Assembly (NCBI GenBank): GCA_030737835.1
Contig: JAUJYN010000012.1
Location: 12,510,729-12,574,728 of the forward strand
From: Acorus gramineus
Taxonomy: Eukaryota > Streptophyta > Magnoliopsida > Acorales > Acoraceae
Direction of reading: 5' to 3'
DNA: 64,000 nt
Shown: positions 35,396 through 47,161 of the stretch, one piece after another
How the letters are laid out: every line of letters begins with the position of its first letter
How positions within the stretch are numbered: the stretch's first letter is position 1
Notes under the pieces: generated by a model
The model's input: the letters and a program-made list of their open reading frames with translations, nothing else
Told to the model about the DNA's origin: nothing
Database searches by the model: none
Made by a program: the position numbers and the translations under genes

Positions 35396-38300
35396 ATGGA
35401 ATTGACCAGGGATTACGTCACCGGATCCGGAAATTCCGGCGATTACTCGGCGGCGGGGATCTCTGGGACCTTCCGGTTCATGGAGGAGATTCAGAGCCAC
35501 GTCACCGATGATTTACTCCGGCGCGGGTTCGATTCGTCGCGGGATATCGCCGGCGGATGCGAAGGCGACGGAGGGAGCTCCTTCACGGCGCTTCTCGGGC
35601 TCCCGGCGAACCAGGCGATGAAGCTCCTCGACGACCGCATTGATCCGCCGGAATCCCCACCGATCTGGAGGGATCGGGCGGCGGAGGACCGGCGGCGTGA
35701 TCTTCGGTTCGGATTCTCGCCGACGTTCCCCTCCAACGCCGCCCTGGTAGAGCGGGCGGCGAGGTTCTCCGTCTTCGCCTGCCCCGGAGACTCTCCGGAG
35801 ACGACGAGCTCCGCCCCCTCGAATTCCGGCGAGAACTCGACAAAATTGAAGGCGGAGCCGGTGGACATCGAATCGGACGCCAAACAGAATCAACAACGCC
35901 AGCACAGACCGGAGAAGAGGAAAGAAGGGGAGAAAAGCAAGGTGAGCTCTGATCAGGGTGTTTTTTGTAAAATTTACGGTATCGGATCGGCGGATGTAAC
36001 GTTTCGGGTTCATACAGGCGAAAGTAACTGCGAAGAAGATTAAGGCCGCCGCGGAGGAGAACAACGGGGAGGACGAGAAGCTTCCGTACGTTCACGTCCG
36101 TGCTCGGCGAGGCCAAGCGACTGACAGTCACAGCTTGGCAGAGAGGGTAAACCCCAAAAACAGAATCCATTCATTAATCTTTATAATATCCATTAATGAT
36201 GCACGCTTTAGTTGTCTTAATCACTGATAGTGACTGATAATGATATTTGGGTCATTATTAGTTACTGATTAAGACTTTTTGAATTTTTAATTTAAAATTT
36301 AGGCGAGGAGAGAGAAAATAAATGCTCGGATGAAGCTGCTGCAAGAACTAGTCCCTGGATGCAACAAGGTCAGCATTTTTTGCAATTTTGTTTTGCCTGA
36401 ATCGTCCATTAAAAAAAAATTCCTCATTGCACGGTGGAGATTTGGGCACGTGGCATCCGTATGAATTTGTTTCTTTTTCGTTCAATCATAGGCGTCCAAT
36501 GTGTGTTAAAATACCGAAATAACCCTCTGTGATGAATAATTTTGACCGAGGTCCCCGTCGCGTCAGCTGCCATTTTAAAGAGGCATTCAATTTTACGTGT
36601 CAGGGAAAATTCATCAGAGAATCCGTTTTAGGGTTACCCTTCGTGGCCCATTCACAACATTACGAAAATACCCTCCATTTCAGACCTTAAAGTAGGGGTA
36701 GTTGTGTCTTTTCCAGATTCTGGAAAAATCGTTCGTTGTGGATGACGTCATGACGTACGTCTTTTCCGGACAAGCTAAGCTTTTATATATATATATATTT
36801 TGAATAAAATAAAATAAGATTTTTTTCGTGTATACCATACAAAAAAAAAAAAAAAAAGTTAAAAACATTTAAGTCCTAACAAACATAGAAAAACTTATAT
36901 AAGTTCCTACTAAAATTGGAACAAACATACGAGTCCATAAAAACTCAGAAAAACCCAATTATCATCCCTGAGTTAAATTTTCATCCAAACTTAATAAAAT
37001 ATTCTCAGAATATTCTATCACATATAATTGTGTAGACATTGAAGTCTTCATAAACAGTTATAAAAATAAATTAGTCTCTCAAAAAAAAAAAATTGCCACT
37101 GAAAGACTTTTACATTAAATTGTGTACGCATTACAGTTCTTATAAATAATCATAAAGACAAATTAGTCCTTGTAAAAGATAAAAAAATTTCTTAAAATAT
37201 TTTTACATTTAATTGGATAGATATTAAAGTCTTTATAAATAATGGTAAAGACAAATTGGTTCTTGTAAAAAAAAAATGTCTCTTGAGTATTTTTACATTT
37301 AATTGTGTAAACATTACCGTCTCTATTTATTTATATTTTTAAGTCCACACAAATCATCATATTTAGTGATCGATCCCTTCCTTTTTCATATTTAGGTTTT
37401 AGTCTCCAGATTTAAAGGATAATTAATGGATAGGTCCTTTATAGAGACTAAAAAGTAAATTAAATAATTTATGGATAGGTTCCTCTTACTCTCTCAGGGA
37501 TTAAAAAGGAACTATCATTTAAATCTAGAGACTAAAACCTAAATACGAATAAGAGAGGGATCGATCACTAAATATGATAATTTGTGGGGACTTAAAACTA
37601 AAAATCCCTTATTTATAAACAATCATAAAATAATAAGATAAAATTAAATATATATATAATTTAATAAAATAAAATCTAATAAAATAAAATAAAATATTTA
37701 ATTTTTTTATTGTCCAGATCTCCGGTACGGCGTTGGTGCTGGACGAGATCATCAACCACGTACAGTCACTGCAAAGACAGGTTGAGGTACGTGCCCGCCG
37801 TGGGAAATTTACTTATTCACCCTTCTCTGTTGGGAAAAAACAGTGTGGAAAGTGGAGGCTAATCTCGTTATTTCAACGTTTCAGTTCCTGTCGATGAAGC
37901 TTGCGGCGGTGAATCCCAGGATCGACTTTGAATGCTTCGACCGATTCTTCGAAGCACGCAACCCGTCGGTTTCTCCGCCGGTACGTTTTAATTTTAAGTG
38001 CACCAAAACGCCGTCGGATCGCTGTCTCCACTTCCGTTGTTCCGTGGCGGTTGTTTTGATCAGTGCATGCGAAAACACCCTTTTGTATTTTAAATGGATA
38101 ATATTTTTTGCAGCATCATTTTCAATTTAAATTAAAGTACAGATATGTTTTAAATTTTTTAAAAATTATATATTTTATATAATAAGATTTATGTTTTTAT
38201 AAAAAATAAAACATATATTAAGACACATTTTTAAATAAGGTTTTGGTGTAACAACACTCATTTTAAAAATAAGTATTACATCCTTTATTGTATATTTTTT

Positions 38301-39653
38301 TGTTAAAACAATAAAATAATTAAATGAAAGTACTATTTAAAGTGACATCCATACATTTTAATATTTTAATTAATAAAAAGCATTTTTACATCTAAAATTG
38401 ACTATGTATATCTTAATTAATATAAATAATTCATATATAATTAATATTTTCATATTTTCGTTTTTTTTAATGTTGCAATAGAGGAAGTCCATATTTTAAA
38501 AATATAGGGATTATTTACATGTTTACAAAAATTAAAGGGTCAAATTGCATTTTACCCTTTTTTTTAAGTTTATTTTTAAATAAATGCAGAGTCGGTGTTT
38601 GACGGCGTGTAACGGCGCCGTAACGGCTGGAGGAGGAGGAGGAGGGGAGGCGCCGCATTGGGCGGACATGCAAGTGAACGACGCAAGACGGCAGTCGTCG
38701 CCGCCTCTCCATCAGCAGCAGATCTGGACCGTCGATCGGGTGCATCCGACGGCGGGATCGGAGAGGGAGGACGATCACGTGCTTGTCACGTCGGGGAGCT
38801 CGCTTTTCGGGTACGACTCCGCGAATTCAGGTACAGAAATCTGAATTTTATATTTTTACTGTTCTACCCTTCCTAAACAGCCCGATCAACTTAACTTTCG
38901 AAGCGCCGTGTCGCGCACGCTTTGGTTTTTGGTCGGCCTAAAAACGGGCTTGGTTTGCTTTTTTGGTAGGGGTATTTTGGTCAATAGAGGGTTTGTAGGG
39001 TTTAGGAGGGTGGTTGGGGTGCTGGCTCTTACAGTGGGAGGGGATAATGGGTTGTTGACTAGCAGAAACTGCTTTGCACGAGTTTTTATGGTAAGAACTG
39101 TTTATTTCATTGAATGGCCTCCAAAAAGGTGTGGTGGGGATCTATCATCAGAAAAATATTTATTATGGAAAATTGATATATAGATTGTTATAGGGAAAAT
39201 AATAATAATAATAAAAAGAGTGTTTTCATACCATGTCATTATTCCAACTCATTTTCGAGTCTCCACATCAGCTCTTACTTTTTGATCTACCCTAGAAGTA
39301 ATAATTATAATTTGGTGTTGAAAAATAGAGCTAGAATGAAAGTGGAGATGAATTAAAAGACAAATGGATGATCAGAATTTAATTTACAAGGTTTGAAATA
39401 GTTTGTCTACATTCATAGGGATGAGAGATTTATTCATTATCTTTTTTGGATCAGAGATTTTGTGTGTTGTGGTTGAGTGTGTTACAAACTCTCTCTCGCA
39501 ACCATAGAGCTAGTTTTTACGCTTTATCAATGATATTAAAAACCATTTTTTGTCTCGACAGCGCCTAGCGCAGTGGATAAGGATGATATAAATTCTGTCA
39601 AACAGCAGGAGTTGGAAAAAATGTTCTACAACTCTTTGGGCTGGATATCTTAA
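35396..39653 (+). CDS. bHLH transcription factor, bHLH48/bHLH60-like
   Basis: Seven exons with GT-AG junctions and consistent phase: 35396-35941, 36018-36146, 36303-36368, 37718-37786, 37885-37980, 38590-38830, 39562-39653. Total 412 residues. The N-terminus has [29 protein letters not shown] and [18 protein letters not shown], blocks shared with bHLH48/60 of subgroup XII. The basic region ends exon 2 ([20 protein letters not shown]) with the H-E-R pattern at about residues 220, 224 and 228 that reads the G-box CACGTG. The helix-loop-helix follows over exons 3-5 ([33 protein letters not shown]). It is a nuclear dimeric DNA-binding regulator. The exon 6 C-terminal part has a Gly run. The last exon is the least certain: without it, translation would stop at 38844 after ..DSANSGTEI. 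Intron 3 carries repeats and a MITE. Confidence 0.9.
37021..37320. repeat. Tandem repeat, unit about 92 bp, in intron 3 of the bHLH gene
   Basis: The block 'tacatttaattgtgtaaacatta' recurs in variants at about 37020, 37111, 37204 and 37293, with 'ataaataat.ataaagacaaatt' between. The fourth unit is cut by the MITE at 37336 and resumes after it as 'ttataaacaatcataaa'. Confidence 0.75.
37336..37608. mobile_element. Foldback MITE, Mutator-like, copy A (273 bp, 9-bp duplication)
   Basis: Long inverted arms: the left arm 'aagtccacacaaatcatcat' then 'agtgatcgatccct'; the right arm is its complement ('agggatcgatcact', then 'ggggactt'). TTATTTATA flanks it at 37327-37335 and 37609-37617. Same family as 52190-52452. 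A 9-bp duplication suits a MULE origin. It sits in a bHLH intron without touching splice sites. Confidence 0.82.
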
Positions 39654-42652
39654 AACATTAACCCATTGTGTTCTCTAGACCCTTGTTGACCTATGTCCAT
39701 TTAATTATAATTTAGTATCGTAGTTGTAAGTCTGGATTGTTGCCCTGTCTGGGCGTTTGTAACAAAAAAAAAAAGATATTAAAAAACCTTTACTAATGGA
39801 AGAGTGTATATAACCCAATACATTACATTAATATAAAAACATAAACAACATAACCTTTATTATATATAAAGTTATATGCACAAGAAAATTCGGGAAAGAG
39901 TGTATAAGAGCTCTGTTAATGCTGTTTTTTTTTTCCCTTTGGCATTGAGATGCCAAAATGTATGTTATAAACCCAACATTTTGTGTCAGAGATTTCATGA
40001 TCAAAACTGAAAATATATGCTGCGTGATTTTGTAGTGTGCTCAAATAGTTTAAAATTCACCAGTGTCTATCAAATTCTTGGAATCAATCTGTCTATCCAA
40101 ATGATGCCTAGCGGGGTGGTAGAGGGACACCCCCAACTCCTCAGGGATGTAACATCAAGACCTATTGATGGCAGGAAGAAGTGAAAAAGGTCACACAGCT
40201 CTATGGGCTGAGTTTGATGGGCTTTTAGCCCATTATTCTCTGGGTCTTGTTTGGCCCTGTTTCCGAAGTAGTAAATGTGTTGTAATTGGGACTGTTGCCA
40301 ACTCTATTTGTGTGGGTGAAACAAAGGGGATTCAAAATTATTGTTTGTGGTTGTCAAATGTGCCTGTTGAGAGGGTAATGGACTTGACTGGCCAAGAGAG
40401 TGAGGTCATATTTTAGTCTCACTTTGTCTAACGGAGAGGATAATTTGTTTCTTATACATGAGTATAGCTTTACCACACCAAAATATGTTTTATAGCCGCG
40501 AGTCTGTTGAAGGATAAAGCAGGTAATATCTTTGTGTGTGTGTTTTAACAATCCAGAATAAGCTTCATCAGTCCATTAGCGTCTACATGTCATTAGTTGA
40601 ATAAGATCACTTGAACAATATTCACTGTTATGCTCAAACATAGATCTATTAATTCTATTCCTTTGTGTTCAACTCTTTTATCTGGCATTCTAAAATTGTG
40701 GGATTTGGCATCACTTTGGAACAGTTTCTTTACGTCCAGGCCAACTGAAAATGGAACTATGAAGCCCAGCTTATGCAGCCTCACTCTCTCTGTCTTTCTT
40801 TCTTTCTCAGCAGCCATAGCTTGTAAGCGATAGTGTACATATCGGAGAAATATTTTTAGCTCCCATAGCGGGGGAGATCAAGCATTGGACCCTTAATGTT
40901 TTCTCCCCCTTTTTTTCTTATTTATTTTTTGAACTTTTGAGGTTTTCATATACCTGCTATTGTTGCGGGTCTAAATAGATAGATGGAGACCTCATGTTTC
41001 AAAATTTTTAGCAGAGAAATTAGAGCCATCTATTCTATTCCAATTTATGGTGTTGTTTGTGTCTCATCTCTCTTGAATTATGATCTTGATTTCAATTATA
41101 TGATGACTTTTTTTTTTTTTGTTATGTTATATATGAAATTTGATCAATGTTAGTAATTCGAATCCATGTGTCACTAGCTAAACATTTGATGAAAAAGAAT
41201 TAGCATCCTGGTGTATCTATGTTATCTTCTAATTAATGAAATATCACCTTTTGGTAAAATAAACCTAATAGCATCCTTATCACTGAGCAAAGATGATTCA
41301 CTTGCATTATGTACATGTTTGTTACAACTTATAAACTGTATATTATAGTTTTCAGTTTAAAATAAACAATTGTTGCATGTTTGTTTAAATTTATTAAAAC
41401 TTATTTAAGTTAAAAACAATTTTTTTATTTTAAACACTCGTACCCTTAATATTTTTTATTAATAATATGTGTATCTATTTTTTTACTATTACACTAAAAA
41501 TCACTAAACCACATTTTTTTTACTATTACAAAAAATACATTATAATTTCTTTTTTATAATTCCATTTGTCACTCAATTTTCTAGAATATAATATTTGAAA
41601 AATAATGTAATAATCCTAAAATATTATTTATGTTAATTTAATCTTTTTTAAATATTAATAAAATTAATTTTATATGTCAAATTTAACTTCTTTAATTAAA
41701 CATGAATCAAATTTTTATATCTGTAGTGTAGGGTTTTTACAATTGTAGAGCAAAAAATTATTTTGTAACTTATTAAACAAGCATTTATTGCTACTTATTT
41801 ACTCATTTTAAACAATTACAATAAATATATTTACAACTTATCAAAAAAGTTATAATTTATAATCCATAATATAATCAATAATCCATAAATTTAAACCGTA
41901 ACAAACAAGGCCACACGACCTATATGGATGTCAAATTGTGAGTTCGCTGGGCAAAGATTATTCATCGATACACTCAATTTAGCTGAGCATATGAATTCTC
42001 TAAAGAGAGTATATTGGGCCAGGCGAATATATACACTCCATTCCAGAAAAAAAGATGCACATTCAATTCATTTTAACGTATAATCATCTGAAAATGTATT
42101 TCAGTTTTTATGGAGGTGTATATAGTATTGTTTTAAAAAAAAATTAAAGTATCTTGAGTGTATTTGGAAACATAGTTTAAAAAATAGCTATTAGTTGTAT
42201 TATACACGATTTTTAAAGATATAATAATTCAGATTGCTTTATGAAATACAGATTTTGAAACACAGTGCTTTGACTTGTTTTGCATGTAAACTAACGTGTT
42301 TTATAACAACTTTTAGCTTTTCAAAAAGCTAAAAATCGCCAAAAAATAAAAAATTTGGTTAATTGTTAGGAATATGTTATACTTAAGACTTGTTTCCAAC
42401 CCTAAACACAGTTCGCATCTTTTTTAATTTTTTTTATAAAAATAACATATTTCATCCAATGAGATATGTAATTTTATAAAAAATGAATAATTTGATGAAC
42501 TTTAGTAATAATAAGTATAGGTGGCTAACAAGATACATAAGACTGTAAAATGGACTGATTATAACAATGCTCTAATTATTATGGATCAAAAAGTCTAAAA
42601 CCCAAGTGGCCATTATGCATTGGCATTTGGCAGCAATTAAAAAAAACTAATT
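39654..42652. other. bHLH 3' UTR and intergenic sequence, no further gene
   Basis: The 3' UTR probably extends to about 39770. A short open frame at 40165-40416 looks chance-level: no family resemblance and ordinary composition. A T/A-rich stretch with repeated 'ttaaaataagt' types fills 41300-41900. Nothing else recognised. Confidence 0.45.
42505..42610. repeat. Dispersed direct repeat, left copy
   Basis: Contains 'caatgctctaattattatgg', then 'atcaaaaagtctaaaa'. The same block, little changed, lies at about 44235-44340. The two copies bracket the solo LTR and the foldback element. Confidence 0.7.
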
Positions 42653-42657
42653 GGAGC

Positions 42658-43542
42658 TGTGGAAGACCAAATCTACATTTGAATTAGGAATAACTTTATT
42701 TGTGAATACCAGAGTGTGGAAGACAAAATATAAACTTGAATTAGGAATAACTTTATTCACGAATGCCAGAGGAAGATGAGCCGACCCGTGTAATATTTCA
42801 CACGGAGCAGTCGGTTGGTGGGCCCTCTACAAGGCAGTGGCTATTCGGCCCAATGGGCCTGGAAGAAAGGGTGCAAGCATCTGCCCTGAAAAGCCCAAGA
42901 AAGGCTGGACGAGTGGTGGCAATTGCCCAACCAGACCAGGAAGAGACCCCCTTTAGTCCGACCAGAGTAGGACGGTTAGGCAAGGTGAGCTCTACCCATA
43001 GCCTGACCACAGAGCCCTACTTGGCTGAAGAGGTATGTCTATACGTCCACCTCACGAAGATAACGGCGACTGCAGAGAATATCCTCTAACACCGCAGTGG
43101 CAAGCGGCTATCAGGAGGCAGTTACGCTGCAAAATCGTACGTAGCAGTCGATCCCAATAACATCTGGATGATTCCGTTCGTACCTTTGATAACTTCACTC
43201 TTCAGAGTGAGGTCAGCACATTCTCTTCGAGTATAAAAGAGGAGACATCATTGTCTCCAAGAGATATGAAAAAACACACACATTCACTCCTCTTACAATA
43301 ACCTCTAAAGCCTAAGCAAGCTTTAACTCACGTTGAATACTAACTTGAGCGTCGGAGGGACGTTAGTCAGCACCACACTAGTGTGAGTTGTAAGTGATCA
43401 GAGTAGAAGGAAAAGCTAGGAGACTCGCCAGCGGAGCCTCAACGACCTCAAAGGGAAGTTACCTCCATTCCCTCTCGGATCCATAATCAAAGCCTGAATC
43501 ACCATCCGACCACATGGAGGAAGACTGGAATCATCCCCCACA
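42658..43542. mobile_element. Solo LTR, probable Ty3/gypsy type (885 bp)
   Basis: Begins TGTGG and ends CCACA, with flanks GGAGC (42653-42657) and GTAGC (43543-43547), a 5-bp duplication with one change. Inside, TATAAAAGAGGAG at about 43232 is a likely LTR promoter, and AACTTGAGCGTCGGAGG near 43343 is a motif common in gypsy LTR U5 regions. A 57-bp tandem duplication lies just inside the left end. No internal gag-pol or second LTR is nearby, so it is a solo LTR. The open frame 42763-43089 is not a gene. Confidence 0.78.
42659..42770. repeat. 57-bp tandem duplication at the LTR left end
   Basis: Two adjacent units, each 'gtggaaga.(c/a)aaat' through 'gaattaggaataactttatt' to 'gaat.ccaga', at 42660-42713 and 42716-42770. 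Confidence 0.85.
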
Positions 43543-43797
43543 GTAGCTAAAACTAATTTGGTGAATCAAACTTATGTGAATGGGATCGGATCACTTGTGG
43601 CTAACTATAGGGAACTCATTGTAGTTAGCCAATGAGAGCGCGCCACCTAAATCGAATATGCTATAAACAAATATATTTTAATAACTCATATCGATCAGAG
43701 TCTTTTTGTTGGAGAGTTCACTTTTTTACCTTTATACGTGACACATTCCAATTGGCTAACTACAAGAAACACCCTTTAGTTAGCATGCTTTTTTTTG

Positions 43798-44101
43798 GAG
43801 ACCAGATCCAGTTAAGATTGGATCTAATCAATTCGGTCAGTACCAAATTGGATACCCTTTTAATCGAACTGCACAACGTATGAATCAGTACAATTGTTGA
43901 ATATATATTTCATTCTCCTATTGAATACTGATGATACTTAAGAATTCATATTTTTTCTTACAACTATTTGAATCCAATAAGAGAGTAAAATATATACTCA
44001 ATAATTAATTGTGCAATTCAATTTATACGTTATGCAGTTCGATTAAAAATGTGTCCAATTCAGTACTGACCAAATCCAGTCCTGACTGGATTCGGCCTCT
44101 C
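43798..44101. mobile_element. Foldback MITE-like element (about 304 bp)
   Basis: Arms of about 125 bp: left 43798-43922 (GAGACCAGATCCAGTTAAG, then 'ggtcagtaccaaattgga', then 'taatcgaactgcacaacgta'); right 43976-44101 carrying the complements ('tacgttatgcagttcgatta', then 'cagtactgacc'). The flanks are T-rich on both sides, so the duplication cannot be read. Confidence 0.75.
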
Positions 44102-44234
44102 TTTTTTGTATCTCATAAGTCTAAAGTCAACTTGGTTAATGAAATTAATTAAATTTTGAGGTATTGAATCAAGGGTCTTTGTTCAAAGCCAACAGGTGAG
44201 CGTAATATTAATAATTTAATAAATTTTAGTTGCA

Positions 44235-44340
44235 GTAAGTGTAAGTTACAAGATATATAAGATTGTAAATGGACTGAATGTAACAATACTCTAATTATTA
44301 TGGATCAAAAAGTCTAAAAACGCAAGCGACCATAATAATC
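44235..44340. repeat. Dispersed direct repeat, right copy
   Basis: Counterpart of 42505-42610, same orientation, with 'caatactctaattattatgg'. Confidence 0.7.
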
Positions 44341-45557
44341 ATTGCTATAACTAATTGGGTTAATCAAACTCATTTGGATGGCATGCTTCTTTTTTTTTTT
44401 AATCTCATTAGTCTATAGTCAACTGGTTATAAAACTGGATCAAAACTCTTTGTTTAAGAGTCTGTTTGGAAAAATAAGATTTTGAATAAAGTAACTTAAA
44501 TAGAATTAATTCCTTGAAAGTAGATTTTTTTCACTTTCTAAAAATCAACTTTTTTACATTAAAAGCTAAAAATAACTATTTAATTAAACCAACTTTTTAA
44601 AATGTGTTTTACAACACTTTTTAGCTTTTTACTTGATTAAAAACAGAATCACGTTTTAAAAATGCTTCCAAACGAGACCTAAAGCCAACGAGTGAGCGAG
44701 TAATTCAACGTCAATAGATTCTCTTCAAAACCACTTAAAAAAGGGAACATTTGTTTACATGGGGAAAAAAAACTTAAATAGAAAAAAGAAAATGATATGT
44801 CCACAATCACTAATTTTCTTTTTTTTAAAAAAAATTCACTCACTCATTGAAATACAATTATAAAAATAAAAGTTTAAATTGAGATATAATAGTACATTTT
44901 TTCTTTCAAAAAATAAAGAAAAATTTAATTTTCATAAACTGATAATGCAATAGAGTATAAAAACTTATCGTCTCACCTTATTCTTAAACTATACGTTTCA
45001 CACCATACACTTAATGGAGAAAAGGTAACATTACATAAGAACATTTGTTTAATTTTATTAGAGATTTCATATATTGAATTAGAACCTGAGGATGCCCATA
45101 TTTTAATCCTCCATTAACAACTCAAGTTGATTTTCTTTCGGGACTGAAAATTTTGCAACTTAGATCAAGAGAGCACATCAATTTATTTAGAAACACTCAA
45201 GGATGCCAACATTTCAAATTAGGGAAAAATTGGATGTCAAGCATTTCATTAAACTCAGTTGATTTTCTTTTGAGAATGAAAGTCTTGCATCTCAGATTTA
45301 TGTGAAAGGAAAGCAGTACATGCAAAATTAGCTCTCAGTCTATACTCAAGAAACAATGCTCAGTTCTTTTGTGAATTGGTTACAAGTGTATAGTCCCTAC
45401 TATGAAAACTGCTGATGTAATCAAGTAAAAAAAATCAAATATTCATATCATCATTTTAGCTAAAGAACAACATAGAAGTAATGAATAGAAATGGTGAACT
45501 GACTTGCAAACTAGTGAAAGAAACTCAATAATCAATAGTAAAACTGAAAAAAGGAAA
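44341..45557. other. Intergenic and COM1 3' flank, no gene
   Basis: AT-rich. Near the gene, 45100-45450 has two related blocks ('tcagttgattttcttttgag' types at about 45125 and 45248). The COM1 3' UTR probably lies within 45100-45557. Confidence 0.4.
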
Positions 45558-47161
45558 CTAGACATCTGAATCAAAACCAATATTCCAAAAACCTTCAGGG
45601 GTATCAGGAGGGACGTACCTATACCGATGCCTAGAAACCCCGTCGTGATGCTCACAGCGAATTCTCCTTTGTCCATCCACTCCATCTTTAGGGAGAACCG
45701 CATCATAGAATTTCTTGCATTGCTTGCATTCCACTCCCTTAAGGTTCTCTCTCTCAGCCTTCTTTCTTACAGGTTCAATGTACTTATAAACTCTGCCCCC
45801 CGGCTTTGGAATTGATGCATGTGGCCTCTCCTGAACAGGTTCGACATTCATCTCTTGTGTTTCCTCATCCGAGTTGTTGAAATCCATGTCTTTTGGAAGT
45901 GGGACTGCACAATCTGGCACTTGTTCAATTTGAGCATTGTTTAAATTCCCCCTGATATTTTCGATAGGTGTGTCAAGGAAATCATCGTGTGGGTCCGCTC
46001 CACCAGCGCCTTGACGAGCGCGAGTACCTCTCCAACTGGAACTCAGTCGCCTCGAAGCACAAAATGATTCAGCATGTGCGTTCGCAGGGCGTTTTGGTAA
46101 GCGGAGGACACTGGAAAAAGCGGAAAACTTGATATTGTTCTTCGGTTCTGATTGTTGAGCTAGTTTGTGTGATTTGCCATTATCAGATCCTTCTTGGAAG
46201 ACAATTTGTTTCTTTTGTTCCTCTGGCATAGAGTCAAGTTGGGTGGCATCTGGATCTTCACTACTAGGATCTGTCAGTGGGAAACAACATATCAGTAGTT
46301 GCACCTCTACATGAAAACTTATACAGACATAATATGTTTGACTCAGTTGTTGATGGGAAACCACAATTTTTTAACCAAAATATACAATCTCAAAAACTTT
46401 GTTGTTTTAAAACTAACAGAAAGAGCAGGATATGCAAAATTCTTACCTTGAGCCACTTTTTTATTTGGATAAAGCATATGTGGATCCCTCTCTGCTAATG
46501 TTGGTTTATCATGTGGATTTTTTTCTGGTGCATCAATGGTTTTTTGTAGCAGAAACTTATTTTGAGAGAGTGCACTCTTGTACATTTCCTTTAGCTTCAC
46601 ATATTCCATGGTCAACTTAATTCTTTTTTCTTTCTCCGCTGAGAGCTCATTGTCTTGCATATCAATCTTATGAAGAAGTTTCTCTTGTAATTCCTTCTCT
46701 CTCAAAACTTCATCATCCTTTTGTTTAAGCTTCTCTTTAAGCTCTGCTCCACTCTTCTCCAGGCTTTCCAAATTTGCAAGTAGTAGTCTTTTCTCAATTT
46801 CATTATTCATTGACTTGGCTTTTTCATGTTCTAGAGAGGCAACCAAACGCCGGCTTTCTGCTTGAAAGTGCTCCATTTTGAGAGAAAGCTCTTCTATTTG
46901 TTGTTTAAGTGAAGCTTCCCTCTTCTCACTGTCATCCTTCATAGCTCTCTTGACCTCAACAAGCTTTTTTTGCAGTGTCGTAGTTCTTGACTGGAAATTT
47001 GGGAAAAGCTGATTGCAGAAGATGAACTCTATCTGAGTGACCCTGTCTTTCACTTCCTGAATCGTAGCCACCAATATAGTACTGAGCCCAGTGAAGTATT
47101 TTGAGTCATCCATGTCAACAGAATTCTCTAATTGTAGAGAGTCCTTCAAGCAACTTTCCAT
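45558..47161 (-). CDS. COM1: COM1 / GAMMA RESPONSE 1 (CtIP/SAE2 family) DNA-end resection protein
   Basis: Two coding exons, 47161-46447 and 46270-45558, joined in phase 1 (CAAG|GTAAG to GACAG|ATCC) give 475 residues. The ATG at 47161 is chosen; the frame extends upstream only with a TTG start, and a splice acceptor probably lies there. The N-terminal KYFTGLSTILVATIQEVKDR is strongly conserved in plant COM1. A long coiled coil follows (about residues 60-215). The C-terminal CtIP domain has YKYIEPVRKKAERENLKG, the CKQCKKFYDAV motif, CEHHDGVSRHRYRY and finally TPEGFWNIGF, whose Thr corresponds to the CDK site of human CtIP. With MRE11-RAD50-NBS1 this protein starts resection of double-strand breaks, including SPO11 breaks in meiosis. 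It is shorter than the Arabidopsis protein, mainly in the middle. Confidence 0.92.

Noticed and set aside
35491..36170. Several long antisense frames over bHLH exon 1
   Set aside because: Same cause: GC-rich sense codons leave antisense frames open. The sense frame has conserved bHLH48/60 blocks.
40100..40416. Short frame and 'cctagcggggtggtagaggg' block downstream of the bHLH gene
   Set aside because: SINE-like at first sight, but no B-box, no poly-A tail and no duplication could be found.
42763..43089. 108-residue open frame
   Set aside because: Lies in the solo LTR, upstream of its TATA box; composition and lack of family resemblance argue against a gene.
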